A stretch of 64,000 nucleotides of DNA from Streptomyces sp. S.PNR 29 (GTDB lineage Bacteria > Actinomycetota > Actinomycetes > Streptomycetales > Streptomycetaceae). This document shows, one piece after another, positions 1 to 8,575 of the stretch (position 1 is the first letter of the stretch; every line of letters starts with the position of its first letter). The notes under the pieces were generated by a model. That model was not told where the DNA came from. It ran no database searches and was given only the letters and a program-made list of their open reading frames with translations. The stretch lies in the NCBI RefSeq assembly GCF_030386795.1, contig NZ_JANUQM010000021.1, positions 62,001 to 126,000 on the forward strand. The letters run 5' to 3'. The position numbers and the translations under genes are program-made.

Positions 1-231
1 CGCGCCGCCCACGAGGACTACATCCGGCGGCGGGACGAGATCGACGAGCTGAAGGGCTTCCCGAGCGCGGGCGGCATGCCGGACCGGGTGAAGTGCCTGC
101 ACGTGCTGGTGGCCCACTCGCTGGCGGCCGGCCCCGGCGTCAACCCGCTGGGTGACGAGGCGCTGGCGATGCTGCCGGAGTGGTGGCGCAAGGGGCCGTG
201 TGTGACCACGACCGAGGAGGACGCCAAGTGA
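1..231 (+). CDS. DUF501 family protein, C-terminal part
   Basis: The frame is open from the window edge to a TGA and gives the last 76 residues of a protein whose 5' part lies outside. The tail contains an AHSLAAGPGVNPLGD stretch and a terminal LPEWW, which fit the end of the DUF501 family (about 180 residues when complete). The function of DUF501 is unknown; in actinobacteria it typically sits between divIC and an exopolyphosphatase, and the downstream gene agrees. The stop overlaps the next start by four bases (GTGA), so the two genes are probably cotranscribed and translationally coupled. Confidence 0.75.
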   Translation, partial: RAAHEDYIRRRDEIDELKGFPSAGGMPDRVKCLHVLVAHSLAAGPGVNPLGDEALAMLPEWWRKGPCVTTTEEDAK

Positions 232-1169
232 CCCGTGTCGCCGCCGTCGACTGCGGTACGAACTCCATCCGGCTCCTGGTCGCGGACGCAGACCCGGACA
301 CGGGCGAACTCGTCGACCTGGACCGCCGCATGACGATCGTGCGCCTCGGCCAGGGCGTCGACCGCACCGGGCGCCTCGCCCCCGAGGCGCTGGAGCGGAC
401 CTTCGCCGCCTGCCGCGAGTACGCGGCGATCATCAAGGAGCACGGTGCCGAGCGCCTGCGCTTCGTGGCGACCTCCGCTTCCCGGGACGCCGAGAACCGG
501 GAGGAGTTCGTGCGCGGGGTGCTGGACATCCTCGGCGTCGAACCCGAGGTCATCACCGGTGACCAGGAGGCCGAGTTCTCCTTCACCGGCGCCACGAAGG
601 AACTGACGGGACGGGAGGACCTGCGGCGCCCGTTCCTGGTGGTGGACATCGGCGGCGGCTCGACCGAGTTCGTCGTCGGGGACGACCACGTGCGCGCGGC
701 CCGCTCCGTCGACGTCGGCTGCGTACGGATGACCGAGCGGCACCTGCTGCGGGACGGTGCCGTGTCCGACCCGCCCACCGAGGAGCAGATCGCGGCGATG
801 CGGGCCGACATCGAGGCGGCCCTCGACCGCGCCGAGGAGACGGTGCCGCTGCGCGAGGCGCACACCCTCGTGGGGCTCGCCGGGTCGGTGACGACCGTGT
901 CGGCGATCGCGCAGGACCTGCCCGAGTACGACTCGGAGCGCATCCACCACTCCCGTGTCTCCCGCGACCGTGTCCGCGAGATCACCGACTGGCTGCTGCA
1001 CTCCACCCACGCCGAGCGCGCGGCCGTTCCGTCCATGCACCCGGGGCGGGTGGACGTGATCGCCGCGGGAGCGCTGGTACTGCTGTCGATCATGGAGCGG
1101 ATCGGCGCGGAGGAGGTCGTCGTGAGCGAACACGACATCCTCGACGGCATCGCGTGGTCGGTGGCGTAG
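228..1169 (+). CDS. ppx: Exopolyphosphatase, Ppx/GppA family
   Basis: This 313-residue cytoplasmic enzyme is expected to remove terminal phosphates from polyphosphate or act on (p)ppGpp. It has the actin-fold phosphate loop DCGTNSIRLL at about residues 8-17, the second phosphate motif DIGGGSTEF at about 140-148, and a later LAGSVTTVSA glycine/serine segment. The length matches the short actinobacterial form, which lacks a C-terminal HD domain. I chose the GTG at 228 because translation from it gives the family-typical N-terminus (TRVAAVDCGTNS) and it overlaps the upstream stop by four bases. Polyphosphatase and pppGpp phosphatase activities cannot be told apart from sequence. Confidence 0.9.
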   Translation: MTRVAAVDCGTNSIRLLVADADPDTGELVDLDRRMTIVRLGQGVDRTGRLAPEALERTFAACREYAAIIKEHGAERLRFVATSASRDAENREEFVRGVLDILGVEPEVITGDQEAEFSFTGATKELTGREDLRRPFLVVDIGGGSTEFVVGDDHVRAARSVDVGCVRMTERHLLRDGAVSDPPTEEQIAAMRADIEAALDRAEETVPLREAHTLVGLAGSVTTVSAIAQDLPEYDSERIHHSRVSRDRVREITDWLLHSTHAERAAVPSMHPGRVDVIAAGALVLLSIMERIGAEEVVVSEHDILDGIAWSVA

Positions 1170-1231
1170 GTCTCGTTTGTTACCTGTCGGTAGCCTTCGG
1201 GTGAGCAGGTCGAATAACGTATGAGCGCACT

Positions 1232-1256
1232 GGAGGGTCCCCTGGTGGGGCCCTCC
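1232..1256 (+). terminator. Rho-independent-type hairpin after ppx
   Basis: A 10-bp stem GGAGGGTCCC/GGGGCCCTCC (one G-U pair) closes a 5-base loop, 63 bases after the ppx stop. There is no U-tract, as is common in Streptomyces. Confidence 0.7.
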
Positions 1257-1278
1257 GTGACGTCCCGCCGGAAAAGTT

Positions 1279-1294
1279 CGTGAAGTTCTTCACA
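1279..1294. promoter_or_regulatory. Rex-type operator upstream of ndh
   Basis: CGTGAAGTTCTTCACA is a near-perfect inverted repeat (GTGAA-N4-TTCAC, 15 of 16 positions symmetric). It matches the Streptomyces Rex operator TGTGAACGCGTTCACA at the half-sites. Rex is the NADH/NAD+-sensing repressor of respiratory genes, and the next gene is a type II NADH dehydrogenase, so the context fits. The site is 320 bp before the ndh start codon, so the promoter is probably well upstream. Confidence 0.75.
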
Positions 1295-1359
1295 AGGAAT
1301 TGTCCCCGGTCGGGGCGCAAGAGGGCTCCCGTTGACCCGTCCGGGGGTCCAGAGGGCTC

Positions 1360-1373
1360 CTGAACATGTTCAG
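1360..1373. promoter_or_regulatory. Perfect 14-bp palindrome in the ndh leader
   Basis: CTGAACATGTTCAG is perfectly self-complementary. Its TGAAC/GTTCA arms match the inner part of the Rex consensus (12 of 16 positions over the aligned window), so it may be a weaker second Rex site or the site of another dimeric repressor. It is centred 80 bp from the first site. Confidence 0.5.
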
Positions 1374-1614
1374 AAAGGTGGCGCAAGGGCAAACGGAGCG
1401 AGCCGGCGGAAGGTCGTCACAGCGGCCTCACAGAGGGGCCCGTCACTCAGAGAGGCAGCTCACGCGGCATTGACAACGGCCGGTCCTACACGATTGGTTC
1501 CCGGTTGTCGCCATGACCTCGATCACGTGAGCGCGGGAGTGTAACACAGGCCCTGCCCGAGCTTGTGAAGGGGCGCACGAGCTACCCCCCTGCGGCGGGT
1601 GGATACTCGATGGC

Positions 1615-3003
1615 ATGAGCACCACGGAGCGTCCCAGGATCCTCGTAGTAGGCGGTGGGTACGTAGGCCTGTACGCAGCTCGGCGCATCCTCAAGAAGAT
1701 GCGTTACGGAGAGGCGACCGTCACGGTCGTCGACCCCCGGTCGTACATGACCTACCAGCCCTTCCTCCCCGAAGCCGCCGCCGGCAACATCTCCCCGCGT
1801 CACGTCGTCGTCCCGCTGCGACGCGTGCTTCCCAAGGCGGAGGTCCTCACCGGCCGGGTCACCACCATCGACCAGGACCGCAAGGTCGCCACCGTCGCCC
1901 CGCTGGTCGGCGAGGCGTACGAGCTGCCCTTCGACTACCTGGTCATCGCGATGGGCGCGGTCTCCCGCACCTTCCCGATCCCCGGCCTCGCCGAGCAGGG
2001 CATCGGCATGAAGGGCATCGAGGAGGCCATCGGCCTGCGCAACCACGTTCTGGAGCAGCTCGACAAGGCCGACTCCACCACCGACGAGGAGATCCGCCGC
2101 AAGGCGCTCACCTTCGTCTTCGTGGGCGGTGGCTTCGCCGGTGCGGAGACCATCGGCGAGGTCGAGGACATGGCCCGGGACGCCGCCAAGTACTACAAGA
2201 ACGTGTCCCGCGAGGACATGCGCTTCATCCTCGTCGACGCCGCCGACAAGATCCTTCCCGAGGTCGGTCCCAAGCTCGGCAAGTACGGCAAGGAGCACCT
2301 TGAGGGCCGTGGCGTCGAGGTCTACCTGTCCACCTCCATGGACTCCTGCGTCGACGGCCACGTGGTGCTGAAGAACGGCCTCGAGGTCGACTCCAACACC
2401 ATCGTCTGGACGGCCGGCGTCAAGCCGAACCCGGTTCTGTCCCGCTTCGGCCTCCCGCTCGGCCCGCGCGGTCACATCGACTGCGAGCCGACGCTCCAGG
2501 TCAAGGGCACGGACTACATCTGGGCCGCCGGCGACAACGCCCAGGTGCCGGACCTCGCCGCCCGCAAGGCCGGCGTGGAGAACGCCTGGTGCCCGCCGAA
2601 CGCCCAGCACGCGCTGCGTCAGGCCCGGGTCCTCGGTGACAACGTGATCTCCGGTATGCGGGGCTTCCCGCAGAAGGACTACGCCCACGCCAACAAGGGC
2701 GCGGTGGCGGGCCTCGGCCTCCACAAGGGCGTGGCGATGATCGTCATGGGCAAGATGAAGATCAAGCTGAAGGGCCGCCTCGCCTGGTACATGCACCGCG
2801 GCTACCACGGCCTGGCGATGCCGACCTGGAACCGCAAGATCCGGGTCTTCGCCGACTGGACGCTCGGCATGTTCCTCAAGCGCGAGGTCGTCTCGCTCGG
2901 CGCGATCGAGTCCCCGCGCGAGGAGTTCTACGAGGCCGCCAAGCCGGCACCGGTCGCCGCCGCGCCGAAGGAGAAGACCGAGGAGAAGGCCAAGGCCTCC
3001 TGA
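1615..3003 (+). CDS. ndh: Type II NADH dehydrogenase
   Basis: A 462-residue single-subunit flavoprotein, expected to pass electrons from NADH to menaquinone at the inner face of the membrane without pumping protons. The FAD dinucleotide fold is at residues 13-18 (GGGYVG), a second NAD-binding glycine motif (FVGGGFAGAE) at about 168-178, and the FAD-phosphate AAGDNA motif near 302. The alanine/lysine-rich C-terminal tail is typical of actinobacterial forms. The gene stands alone between two terminators. The Rex-like operator upstream predicts induction when NADH accumulates. The Shine-Dalgarno is weak, but the ATG at 1615 gives the normal family N-terminus. Confidence 0.93.
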   Translation: MSTTERPRILVVGGGYVGLYAARRILKKMRYGEATVTVVDPRSYMTYQPFLPEAAAGNISPRHVVVPLRRVLPKAEVLTGRVTTIDQDRKVATVAPLVGEAYELPFDYLVIAMGAVSRTFPIPGLAEQGIGMKGIEEAIGLRNHVLEQLDKADSTTDEEIRRKALTFVFVGGGFAGAETIGEVEDMARDAAKYYKNVSREDMRFILVDAADKILPEVGPKLGKYGKEHLEGRGVEVYLSTSMDSCVDGHVVLKNGLEVDSNTIVWTAGVKPNPVLSRFGLPLGPRGHIDCEPTLQVKGTDYIWAAGDNAQVPDLAARKAGVENAWCPPNAQHALRQARVLGDNVISGMRGFPQKDYAHANKGAVAGLGLHKGVAMIVMGKMKIKLKGRLAWYMHRGYHGLAMPTWNRKIRVFADWTLGMFLKREVVSLGAIESPREEFYEAAKPAPVAAAPKEKTEEKAKAS

Positions 3004-3022
3004 CCCGCGGTCACTGATCCAC

Positions 3023-3064
3023 CCGAAGGACCTCCCGCCATCCGTGGTGCGGGAGGTCCTTCGG
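3023..3064 (+). terminator. Strong hairpin after ndh
   Basis: A perfect 16-bp inverted repeat CCGAAGGACCTCCCGC/GCGGGAGGTCCTTCGG with a 10-base loop begins 20 bases after the ndh stop. Confidence 0.85.
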
Positions 3065-3241
3065 CGTACGGCGCCTGCGGGACTGCGCCTCAGCCTTCTC
3101 CCGAGGCCCAGGGGTGCTGCGCCGGACGAGGGTGGCGCTCGAAGGTTTGCCCAGATGTAACGCGCGCCGGGGACTGCACCCCCGCCCCGCAGGTGTTTAC
3201 GTGGTGTCGGACATTCCGGGACACTCACGGAGGTGCACACC

Positions 3242-4534
3242 ATGGCAGACGCCGCGCCGCGACTGAAGGGCCTCTTCGAACGGTTGCTGGAATCCCCTCT
3301 CCCGGTGCGCATCCGCGCCTGGGACGGTTCACAGGCCGGCCCCCCGGACGCGCCCACCCTCGTCGTCCGCAACCGCAGGGCCCTGCGCCGCCTGCTGTGG
3401 AAGCCGGGGGAACTGGGCCTGGCCCGGGCCTGGGTCGCCGGCGACCTGGACATCGACGGCGACCTCTACACCACCCTCGACCTGCTCGCCGGCCACCTCT
3501 GGGAGCGCGGGGAGGGCGCCCGCACCCTCGGTCAGGCCCTGCGCGACCCCGAGGTCCGGGCCGCCGTGCGCGGCCTCGTCAAGCTCGCCGGCCCCCCGCT
3601 GCCTCCCGCCCCGCCCCAGGAGGAGGTCCGCAAGCCCCGCCGCCACCTCCACACCAAGCGCAGCGACAGACGTGCCATCAGCCACCACTACGACGTCGGC
3701 AACGACTTCTACGAGCTCGTCCTCGGCCCGTCCATGGTGTACTCCTGCGCCTACTGGCCCTCCCCGGACAGCACCCTGGAAGCCGCCCAGCACGACAAAC
3801 TCGAACTCGTCTGCCGCAAACTCGCGCTGACCGCCGGTCAGCGACTCCTCGACGTCGGCTGCGGCTGGGGCACCATGGCCATCCACGCCGCCCGCGAGCA
3901 CGGCGCGAACGTCGTCGGTATCACCCTCTCCCAGGAACAGGCCGCGTACGCCCGTAAGCGCGTCGCCGATGAGGGGCTCACCGACAAGGTCGAGATCCGC
4001 GTCCAGGACTACCGGGACGTCGCCGACGGACCGTACGACGCCATCTCCTCCATCGGCATGGCCGAACACGTCGGCGCGGAACGCTACCTGGACTACGCCA
4101 CCGACCTCCACAGCCTGCTCAGGCCCGGCGGCCGCCTCCTCAACCACCAGATCGCCCGCCGCCCGCAGAGGGACGAGTCGACGTACCACATCGACGAGTT
4201 CATCGACGCCTACGTCTTCCCCGACGGCGAACTCGCCCCCCTCGGCACCACCGTCACCCAGCTCGAACGCGCCGGGTTCGAGGTGCGCGACGTGGAGTCG
4301 ATCCGCGAGCACTACGCCCTCACCCTGCGCCGCTGGGTCGCCAACCTGGAGGCCGGCTGGGACCACGCCGTGCGGCTCACCAGCCCCGGCCGCGCCCGCG
4401 TCTGGCGCCTGTACATGGCCGCCTCGGCCGTCTCCTTCGAACGCAACCGCATCGGCGTCAACCAGGTCCTCGCCGTGAGGACCCCGGAGTCCGGCGACTC
4501 CGGTATGCCGCTGCGCTCCCGCACCTGGAACTAG
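3242..4534 (+). CDS. cfa: Cyclopropane-fatty-acyl-phospholipid synthase family methyltransferase
   Basis: A 430-residue S-adenosylmethionine-dependent enzyme expected to methylenate or methylate the double bond of unsaturated acyl chains in membrane phospholipids. The SAM-binding loop DVGCGWGTMA is at about residues 204-213, preceded by the family segment ISHHYDVGNDFYELVLG and the YSCAYW motif. The N-terminal 130 residues form the lipid-facing domain. The start is the ATG at 3242, 8 bases after GGAGG; a GTG nine bases earlier overlaps that ribosome site and is less likely. It is monocistronic between strong hairpins. The exact product (cyclopropane or mid-chain branched methyl) cannot be told from sequence. 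Confidence 0.88.
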   Translation: MADAAPRLKGLFERLLESPLPVRIRAWDGSQAGPPDAPTLVVRNRRALRRLLWKPGELGLARAWVAGDLDIDGDLYTTLDLLAGHLWERGEGARTLGQALRDPEVRAAVRGLVKLAGPPLPPAPPQEEVRKPRRHLHTKRSDRRAISHHYDVGNDFYELVLGPSMVYSCAYWPSPDSTLEAAQHDKLELVCRKLALTAGQRLLDVGCGWGTMAIHAAREHGANVVGITLSQEQAAYARKRVADEGLTDKVEIRVQDYRDVADGPYDAISSIGMAEHVGAERYLDYATDLHSLLRPGGRLLNHQIARRPQRDESTYHIDEFIDAYVFPDGELAPLGTTVTQLERAGFEVRDVESIREHYALTLRRWVANLEAGWDHAVRLTSPGRARVWRLYMAASAVSFERNRIGVNQVLAVRTPESGDSGMPLRSRTWN

Positions 4535-4548
4535 CCCGGAAACAGAAG

Positions 4549-4582
4549 CAGGGCCCCGCCGCCCGGAAGCGACGGGGCCCTG
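4549..4582. terminator. Bidirectional hairpin between cfa and the ABC permease gene
   Basis: CAGGGCCCCG/CGGGGCCCTG, a perfect 10-bp stem with a 14-base interior, lies between two convergent genes and probably serves both. Confidence 0.8.
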
Positions 4583-4594
4583 TGTCCGGTATCC

Positions 4595-7123
4595 CTACTC
4601 CGCCTTGATCGCCTCCAGCATGTTCAGCCGGGCCGCCCGCCGCGCCGGCCACAGCGCCGCCAGGACGCCCACGGTGGCCGCCAGCAGGAGGAACACGGCG
4701 ATCCGGGCCCAGGGCAGCACCAGTTCGTACGTCGCCATCCTGGAGGCCAGCAGCTCACCGGCCGCCCAGCCGAAGAACACGCCCAGGCCGATGCCCAGCA
4801 CCGCGCCGAACAGCGAGATCACCAGCGACTCCAGACGGACCATCCGCTTGATGCCCCTGCGGTCCAGGCCGATCGCCCGGAGCATGCCGATCTCCTGGGA
4901 GCGTTCGAAGACCGACATGGCCAGGGTGTTGATGACGCCGAGGACCGCCACGATCACCGCCATCGCGAGCAGGCCGTAGACCATGTTCAGCATCAGCGTG
5001 AACATCTGCGCGATCTCGTTGGAGATGTCCTGCTTGTCCTGCACCTTGATCGCCGGGTTGGTGCCGAGGGCCTTCTCCAGCTTGTCCTGCGTCGCGCCGG
5101 ACGTTCCGCCGGAGGTCTTCACCATGACCTTCATGTTGTACGGGTCCGCGTCGTGCGGGGCGAGGGTCGCCTGGTCGAGCAGGATTCCGCGCAGGAAGTC
5201 GTTGCTCTCGTACGTCCCGGCGACCGTCAGCTTCTGCTTCTTGCCGTCCGCGTAGGAGACGGTGAAGTCGGAACCGGCCTTCCAGCCATAGGACTGCGCG
5301 GTCTCGCTGTCCACGACGACCTGGGTGCCGCCGACCTTGAAGGACCCTTCGTCCACCTCGGGGCCGGCCAGCTCGCCGATCGCGGCGCCGTTGACGCCGG
5401 TCAGGTACTCGGTCTGGCCGTCGATCCGGGATTCGGCGTTGAGCATCGGGCTGGTGGCGCTGACGCCGTCCGTCTGCTCCAGCTTCTTCTCGACGTCCGG
5501 CGACAGCGGGTTGCCGTTCGCCATGGACACCACGTAGTCCGCCTTGATCGACGACGACGCCATCTTCTCGATGGCCTGCTGGAGACTGCCCGCCATCACC
5601 GTCATACCGGTGATCAAGGTCAGGCCGATCATCAGCGCGGAGGCCGTGGCGGCCGTACGGCGCGGGTTGCGCACCGAGTTCTGCCGGGCCAGCTTGCCCG
5701 AGACACCGAAGACGCGCAGCACCGGCGCCGCGGCGGCGATCAGCGGGCGGGACAGCAGCGGGGTCAGGATGAACACGCCGATGATCAGCAGCACCGCGCC
5801 GAAGCCCATGGGTATCTGGCCGTCCGAGCCGTCCATGGTCGAGGCCATCAGGACCACCGCGATCCCCGCGGCCGAGACCAGGGCGCCCAGCGTGTTGCGC
5901 AGCACCAGCGACTTGGTCGTGGCCTTCGCGTGCACGCTGTTCATGGCCGCCACCGGCGGGATCTTCGCGGCCCTGCGGCCCGGCAGCCACGCCGCCAGCA
6001 TGGTCACCAGGATGCCGACGACGAGCGCGGCGACGATCGTGGCGGGCTTGATGATCAGCGGCCCGTCGGGCACGGTCGCGCCGAAGGTACCCATCAGCGA
6101 ACGCAGTCCGGCCCCGATGCCGATGCCCGCGAGCAGACCGGCCACGGCGGCGACCGCGCCGACCACGAACGCCTCGATCAGCACCGACCGCGTCACCTGC
6201 CGGCGCGAGGCGCCGACCGCCCGCATCAGCGCCAGCTCCTTGGTGCGCTGGGCGACCAGCATGGTGAAGGTGTTGGCGATGATGAAGGTGCCGACGAACA
6301 GGGCGATGCCGGCGAAGACCAGCAGGCCCGTCTGCATGCCGCTCATCGACCGGGCTATCGCCTCGGCCTGGTCGTCGGCGAGCTCCTTGCCGGTGGTGGT
6401 CGCGACGGTGCCCTTGGGCAACGCCTTGTCCAGCTCCGCCTGCAGCGCGGTCTGCGTGACGCCCGCCTTCGCCTTGACGACGATCTGGTCGTACACGCCC
6501 GCCTTGCCGAACAGCTTCTGGGCGGTCGCCGTGTCGAACAGGGTGAGGCTGCCGCCGGCCGCGACGTTGCCGTCGTCGGTGGTGAAGATGCCGGTGATCT
6601 TCGGGGTCAGGACCGGCCCGTCGACCGACATGCGTACGGTGTCGCCGACCTTGTAGCCGGCGCGCTTCGCCGTCTCGGAGTCGATGAGGATCTCGCCCTG
6701 GCCCTTGGGGGCGTGGCCGCTGACCAGCGGGTAGCGGGGGTCCTCGGTACCCCAGTAGTTGCCGCCCTGCGACTGGAAGCCCTCGCCGATCAGCTTGCCG
6801 TCCTTGTCGGCGATGGCGGTGAAGCCCTGCACGACCCCGATGGCGGACGCGGCCCCGGGCACCCGCTCACTCCTGTCGAGCACGGACTGGGTCAGCTCGT
6901 GGACCTTGCCGACCTGGTCGCCCTCGGCGTCCTGGTAGTCCGCTGTCATGGCGACGTCGACCTGGTCGAAGCCCTTGGCGGAACTCTTCTGGAGGGCGTC
7001 GGAGATGGTGTTGGTGAAGACCAGGGTCCCCGACACGAAGGCCACGCCGAGCATCACGGCGAGGACGGTCATCAGGAGCCGGGCCTTGTGCGCGAGTACG
7101 TTGCGCAAGGCGGTACGGAACAT
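4595..7123 (-). CDS. ABC transporter permease, FtsX/MacB type with two FtsX domains
   Basis: An 842-residue membrane protein. An N-terminal membrane helix (about 17-38) is followed by a large extracytoplasmic MacB-like domain (about 40-250). A first group of helices lies at about 260-395 (FIIANTFTMLVAQR and following). Further helices and a second extracytoplasmic domain follow, then a final FtsX domain at about 715-830. This double-FtsX layout is typical of actinobacterial exporters or extractors of lipids, peptides or antimicrobials. It starts 38 bp after the ATPase gene and is surely its partner. The substrate is unknown; there are no pathway genes beside it. Confidence 0.88.
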   Translation of the reverse strand: MFRTALRNVLAHKARLLMTVLAVMLGVAFVSGTLVFTNTISDALQKSSAKGFDQVDVAMTADYQDAEGDQVGKVHELTQSVLDRSERVPGAASAIGVVQGFTAIADKDGKLIGEGFQSQGGNYWGTEDPRYPLVSGHAPKGQGEILIDSETAKRAGYKVGDTVRMSVDGPVLTPKITGIFTTDDGNVAAGGSLTLFDTATAQKLFGKAGVYDQIVVKAKAGVTQTALQAELDKALPKGTVATTTGKELADDQAEAIARSMSGMQTGLLVFAGIALFVGTFIIANTFTMLVAQRTKELALMRAVGASRRQVTRSVLIEAFVVGAVAAVAGLLAGIGIGAGLRSLMGTFGATVPDGPLIIKPATIVAALVVGILVTMLAAWLPGRRAAKIPPVAAMNSVHAKATTKSLVLRNTLGALVSAAGIAVVLMASTMDGSDGQIPMGFGAVLLIIGVFILTPLLSRPLIAAAAPVLRVFGVSGKLARQNSVRNPRRTAATASALMIGLTLITGMTVMAGSLQQAIEKMASSSIKADYVVSMANGNPLSPDVEKKLEQTDGVSATSPMLNAESRIDGQTEYLTGVNGAAIGELAGPEVDEGSFKVGGTQVVVDSETAQSYGWKAGSDFTVSYADGKKQKLTVAGTYESNDFLRGILLDQATLAPHDADPYNMKVMVKTSGGTSGATQDKLEKALGTNPAIKVQDKQDISNEIAQMFTLMLNMVYGLLAMAVIVAVLGVINTLAMSVFERSQEIGMLRAIGLDRRGIKRMVRLESLVISLFGAVLGIGLGVFFGWAAGELLASRMATYELVLPWARIAVFLLLAATVGVLAALWPARRAARLNMLEAIKAE

Positions 7124-7161
7124 GGGTTCTTCTTCTCAGTCCTGTCGGTCCTGACGGGGGA

Positions 7162-7932
7162 TCAGCTGGTGCGGCCCTTGGCGTCGAAGGCCTTCATACG
7201 GTCGAGCACCGACTCCGCCGTCGGCCCGTACACCTCGTCCACGATCCGCCCGTCCGCGAGGAAGACCACCCGGTCCGCATACGCCGCCGCCACCGGGTCG
7301 TGGGTCACCATCACCACCGTCTGCCCCAACTCCCGTACGGAGTTGCGCAGGAAGCCCAGCACCTCCGCGCCCGCGCGGGAGTCGAGGTTTCCGGTCGGCT
7401 CGTCGCCGAAGATGATTTCGGGCTTGGAGGCCAGGGCGCGGGCCACCGCGACGCGCTGCTGCTGACCGCCGGACAGCTGGGAGGGACGGTGACCGAGCCG
7501 GTCGGCCAGCCCGACCATCCGGATCACGCTGTCCAGCCACTCCTTGTCCGGCTTGCGGCCCGCGATGTCCATCGGAAGGGTGATGTTCTCCAGGGCCGTC
7601 AGCGTCGGCAGCAGGTTGAACGCCTGGAAGATGAAGCCGATCTTGTCGCGGCGCAGTTTGGTCAACTGCTTGTCCTTCAGGGAGCCCAGCTCGGTCTCGC
7701 CGATGCGCACGGAACCGGAGGAGAAGGTGTCCAGCCCGGCCACGCAGTGCATCAGCGTGGACTTGCCGGAGCCGGAGGGGCCCATGATCGCGGTGAACTC
7801 GGCCTGCCGGAAGTCGACGGAGACCCGGTCGAGGGCGACCACCTGGGTCTCGCCCTGTCCGTAGATCTTCGACAGGTCCGTGGCGCGCGCGGCCACGGCG
7901 GTGGACCGGTCGGCGATGGATGCGGTGGTCAC
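7162..7932 (-). CDS. ABC transporter ATP-binding protein, MacB/LolD type
   Basis: A 256-residue ATPase with Walker A GPSGSGKST, signature LSGGQQQR, Walker B IIFGDEPTGNLDS and the H-loop MVTHD. The DEPTGNLDS variant marks the MacB/LolD/FtsE group, which works with FtsX-type permeases, and the next gene encodes one. The start is the GTG at 7932, preceded by AGGAG 10 bases upstream. The frame is open for about 660 bases further upstream, but that extension has no family similarity. The pair is probably one transcript, ATPase first. Confidence 0.9.
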   Translation of the reverse strand: MTTASIADRSTAVAARATDLSKIYGQGETQVVALDRVSVDFRQAEFTAIMGPSGSGKSTLMHCVAGLDTFSSGSVRIGETELGSLKDKQLTKLRRDKIGFIFQAFNLLPTLTALENITLPMDIAGRKPDKEWLDSVIRMVGLADRLGHRPSQLSGGQQQRVAVARALASKPEIIFGDEPTGNLDSRAGAEVLGFLRNSVRELGQTVVMVTHDPVAAAYADRVVFLADGRIVDEVYGPTAESVLDRMKAFDAKGRTS

Positions 7933-8325
7933 GGGAAAGGCGCTCCTGTCGGTACGACGGTGTTCTGGGGGACGTGATCCATCGTCCTGGCCGTGAGCCG
8001 CCGTGTAGTCAGCCGTAGTTCCGGTTCTGGGGGCCGACTCGGGTCGGACCGCGCGATGCCGTGTCATACCTGGGGAGGACGGCCGACCCTGAGCGGCGAT
8101 TGTGTCGAGAACAGGTGGAGCGGCCTCGTTCGGGCGGTGAAATTCCGTCATTCCGCATGCGCGGCCGACCTTCACACGCAAGGCTATTGGCAAGTGCGGA
8201 TGGCGCGTACCGGGTGCTGATGCACCCTCAGACGTCAATAAAATAAGACAACATCGGTCCGCCCGTCCGCTGTTCGGGGGATGTATCCCGATAGGCTCGT
8301 AACCTCGACGCGGAGCCCATGGCCT
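7933..8325. other. Intergenic region, ABC operon to bldA (393 bp)
   Basis: No gene is apparent. It must hold the promoter of the leftward ABC operon and, at the right end, that of the tRNA. A small perfect hairpin GGGTGC-TGAT-GCACCC lies at 8212-8227, next to an unusually A/T-rich patch (8234-8252). Confidence 0.45.
8292..8297 (+). promoter_or_regulatory. -10 element of the bldA promoter
   Basis: TAGGCT matches the Streptomyces vegetative -10 pattern and lies 28 bases before the mature tRNA 5' end, which leaves room for a short precursor leader. No good -35 hexamer is visible at 17-18 bp. Confidence 0.5.
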
Positions 8326-8409
8326 GCCCGGATGGTGGAATGCAGACACGGCGAGCTTAAACCTCGCTGCCCCTTCGCGGGCGTGCCGGTTCAAGTCCGG
8401 CTCCGGGCA
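8326..8409 (+). tRNA. bldA: tRNA-Leu, anticodon UAA (bldA)
   Basis: An 84-nt class II tRNA. Acceptor stem GCCCGGA (8326-8332) pairs with TCCGGGC (8402-8408), discriminator A. The anticodon stem GCGAG/CTCGC encloses the loop CTTAAAC, giving anticodon UAA. There is a long variable arm with a CTTC loop, and a T arm GCCGG-TTCAAGT-CCGGC. The CCA end is not encoded. UAA reads the leucine codon UUA, which is very rare in Streptomyces and is read by the bldA tRNA. That tRNA controls aerial growth and antibiotic production through TTA-containing regulatory genes. I saw no in-frame TTA codon in the protein genes of this window. Confidence 0.95.
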
Positions 8410-8506
8410 CCTCCACGTCGTTCGCATCGCTGCATCGTTCATTGAAGACTTCACGGCAAGCCCGTTGACAGCGGGCGTACGCGGTCGGAAACTCACGTCC
8501 GAAGCC

Positions 8507-8524
8507 GGTGAAGGAAATTTCACC
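8507..8524. promoter_or_regulatory. Inverted repeat upstream of pobA
   Basis: GGTGAA-N6-TTCACC is a perfect 6-bp dyad 52 bp before the pobA start. It is a candidate operator for a PobR-like or other aromatic-responsive regulator, whose gene is not in the window. Confidence 0.4.
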
Positions 8525-8575
8525 ACGCGAACAAAATCCCTCGCCGGCGAAGACGCCAACCGAAGGGAACGACCG

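Larger units (their letters stand above)
1170..1614. other. Intergenic region ppx-ndh (445 bp)
   Basis: No gene is apparent here. The region holds a terminator for ppx (1232-1256), a Rex-like operator (1279-1294), a second perfect palindrome (1360-1373) and an isolated TTGACA at 1470-1475 without a convincing -10. The long leader and two palindromes suggest that ndh is tightly controlled. Confidence 0.6.

Noticed and set aside
1360..1373. LexA (SOS) box reading of CTGAACATGTTCAG
   Set aside because: Actinobacterial LexA sites have GAAC-N4-GTTC; here only two bases separate the arms.
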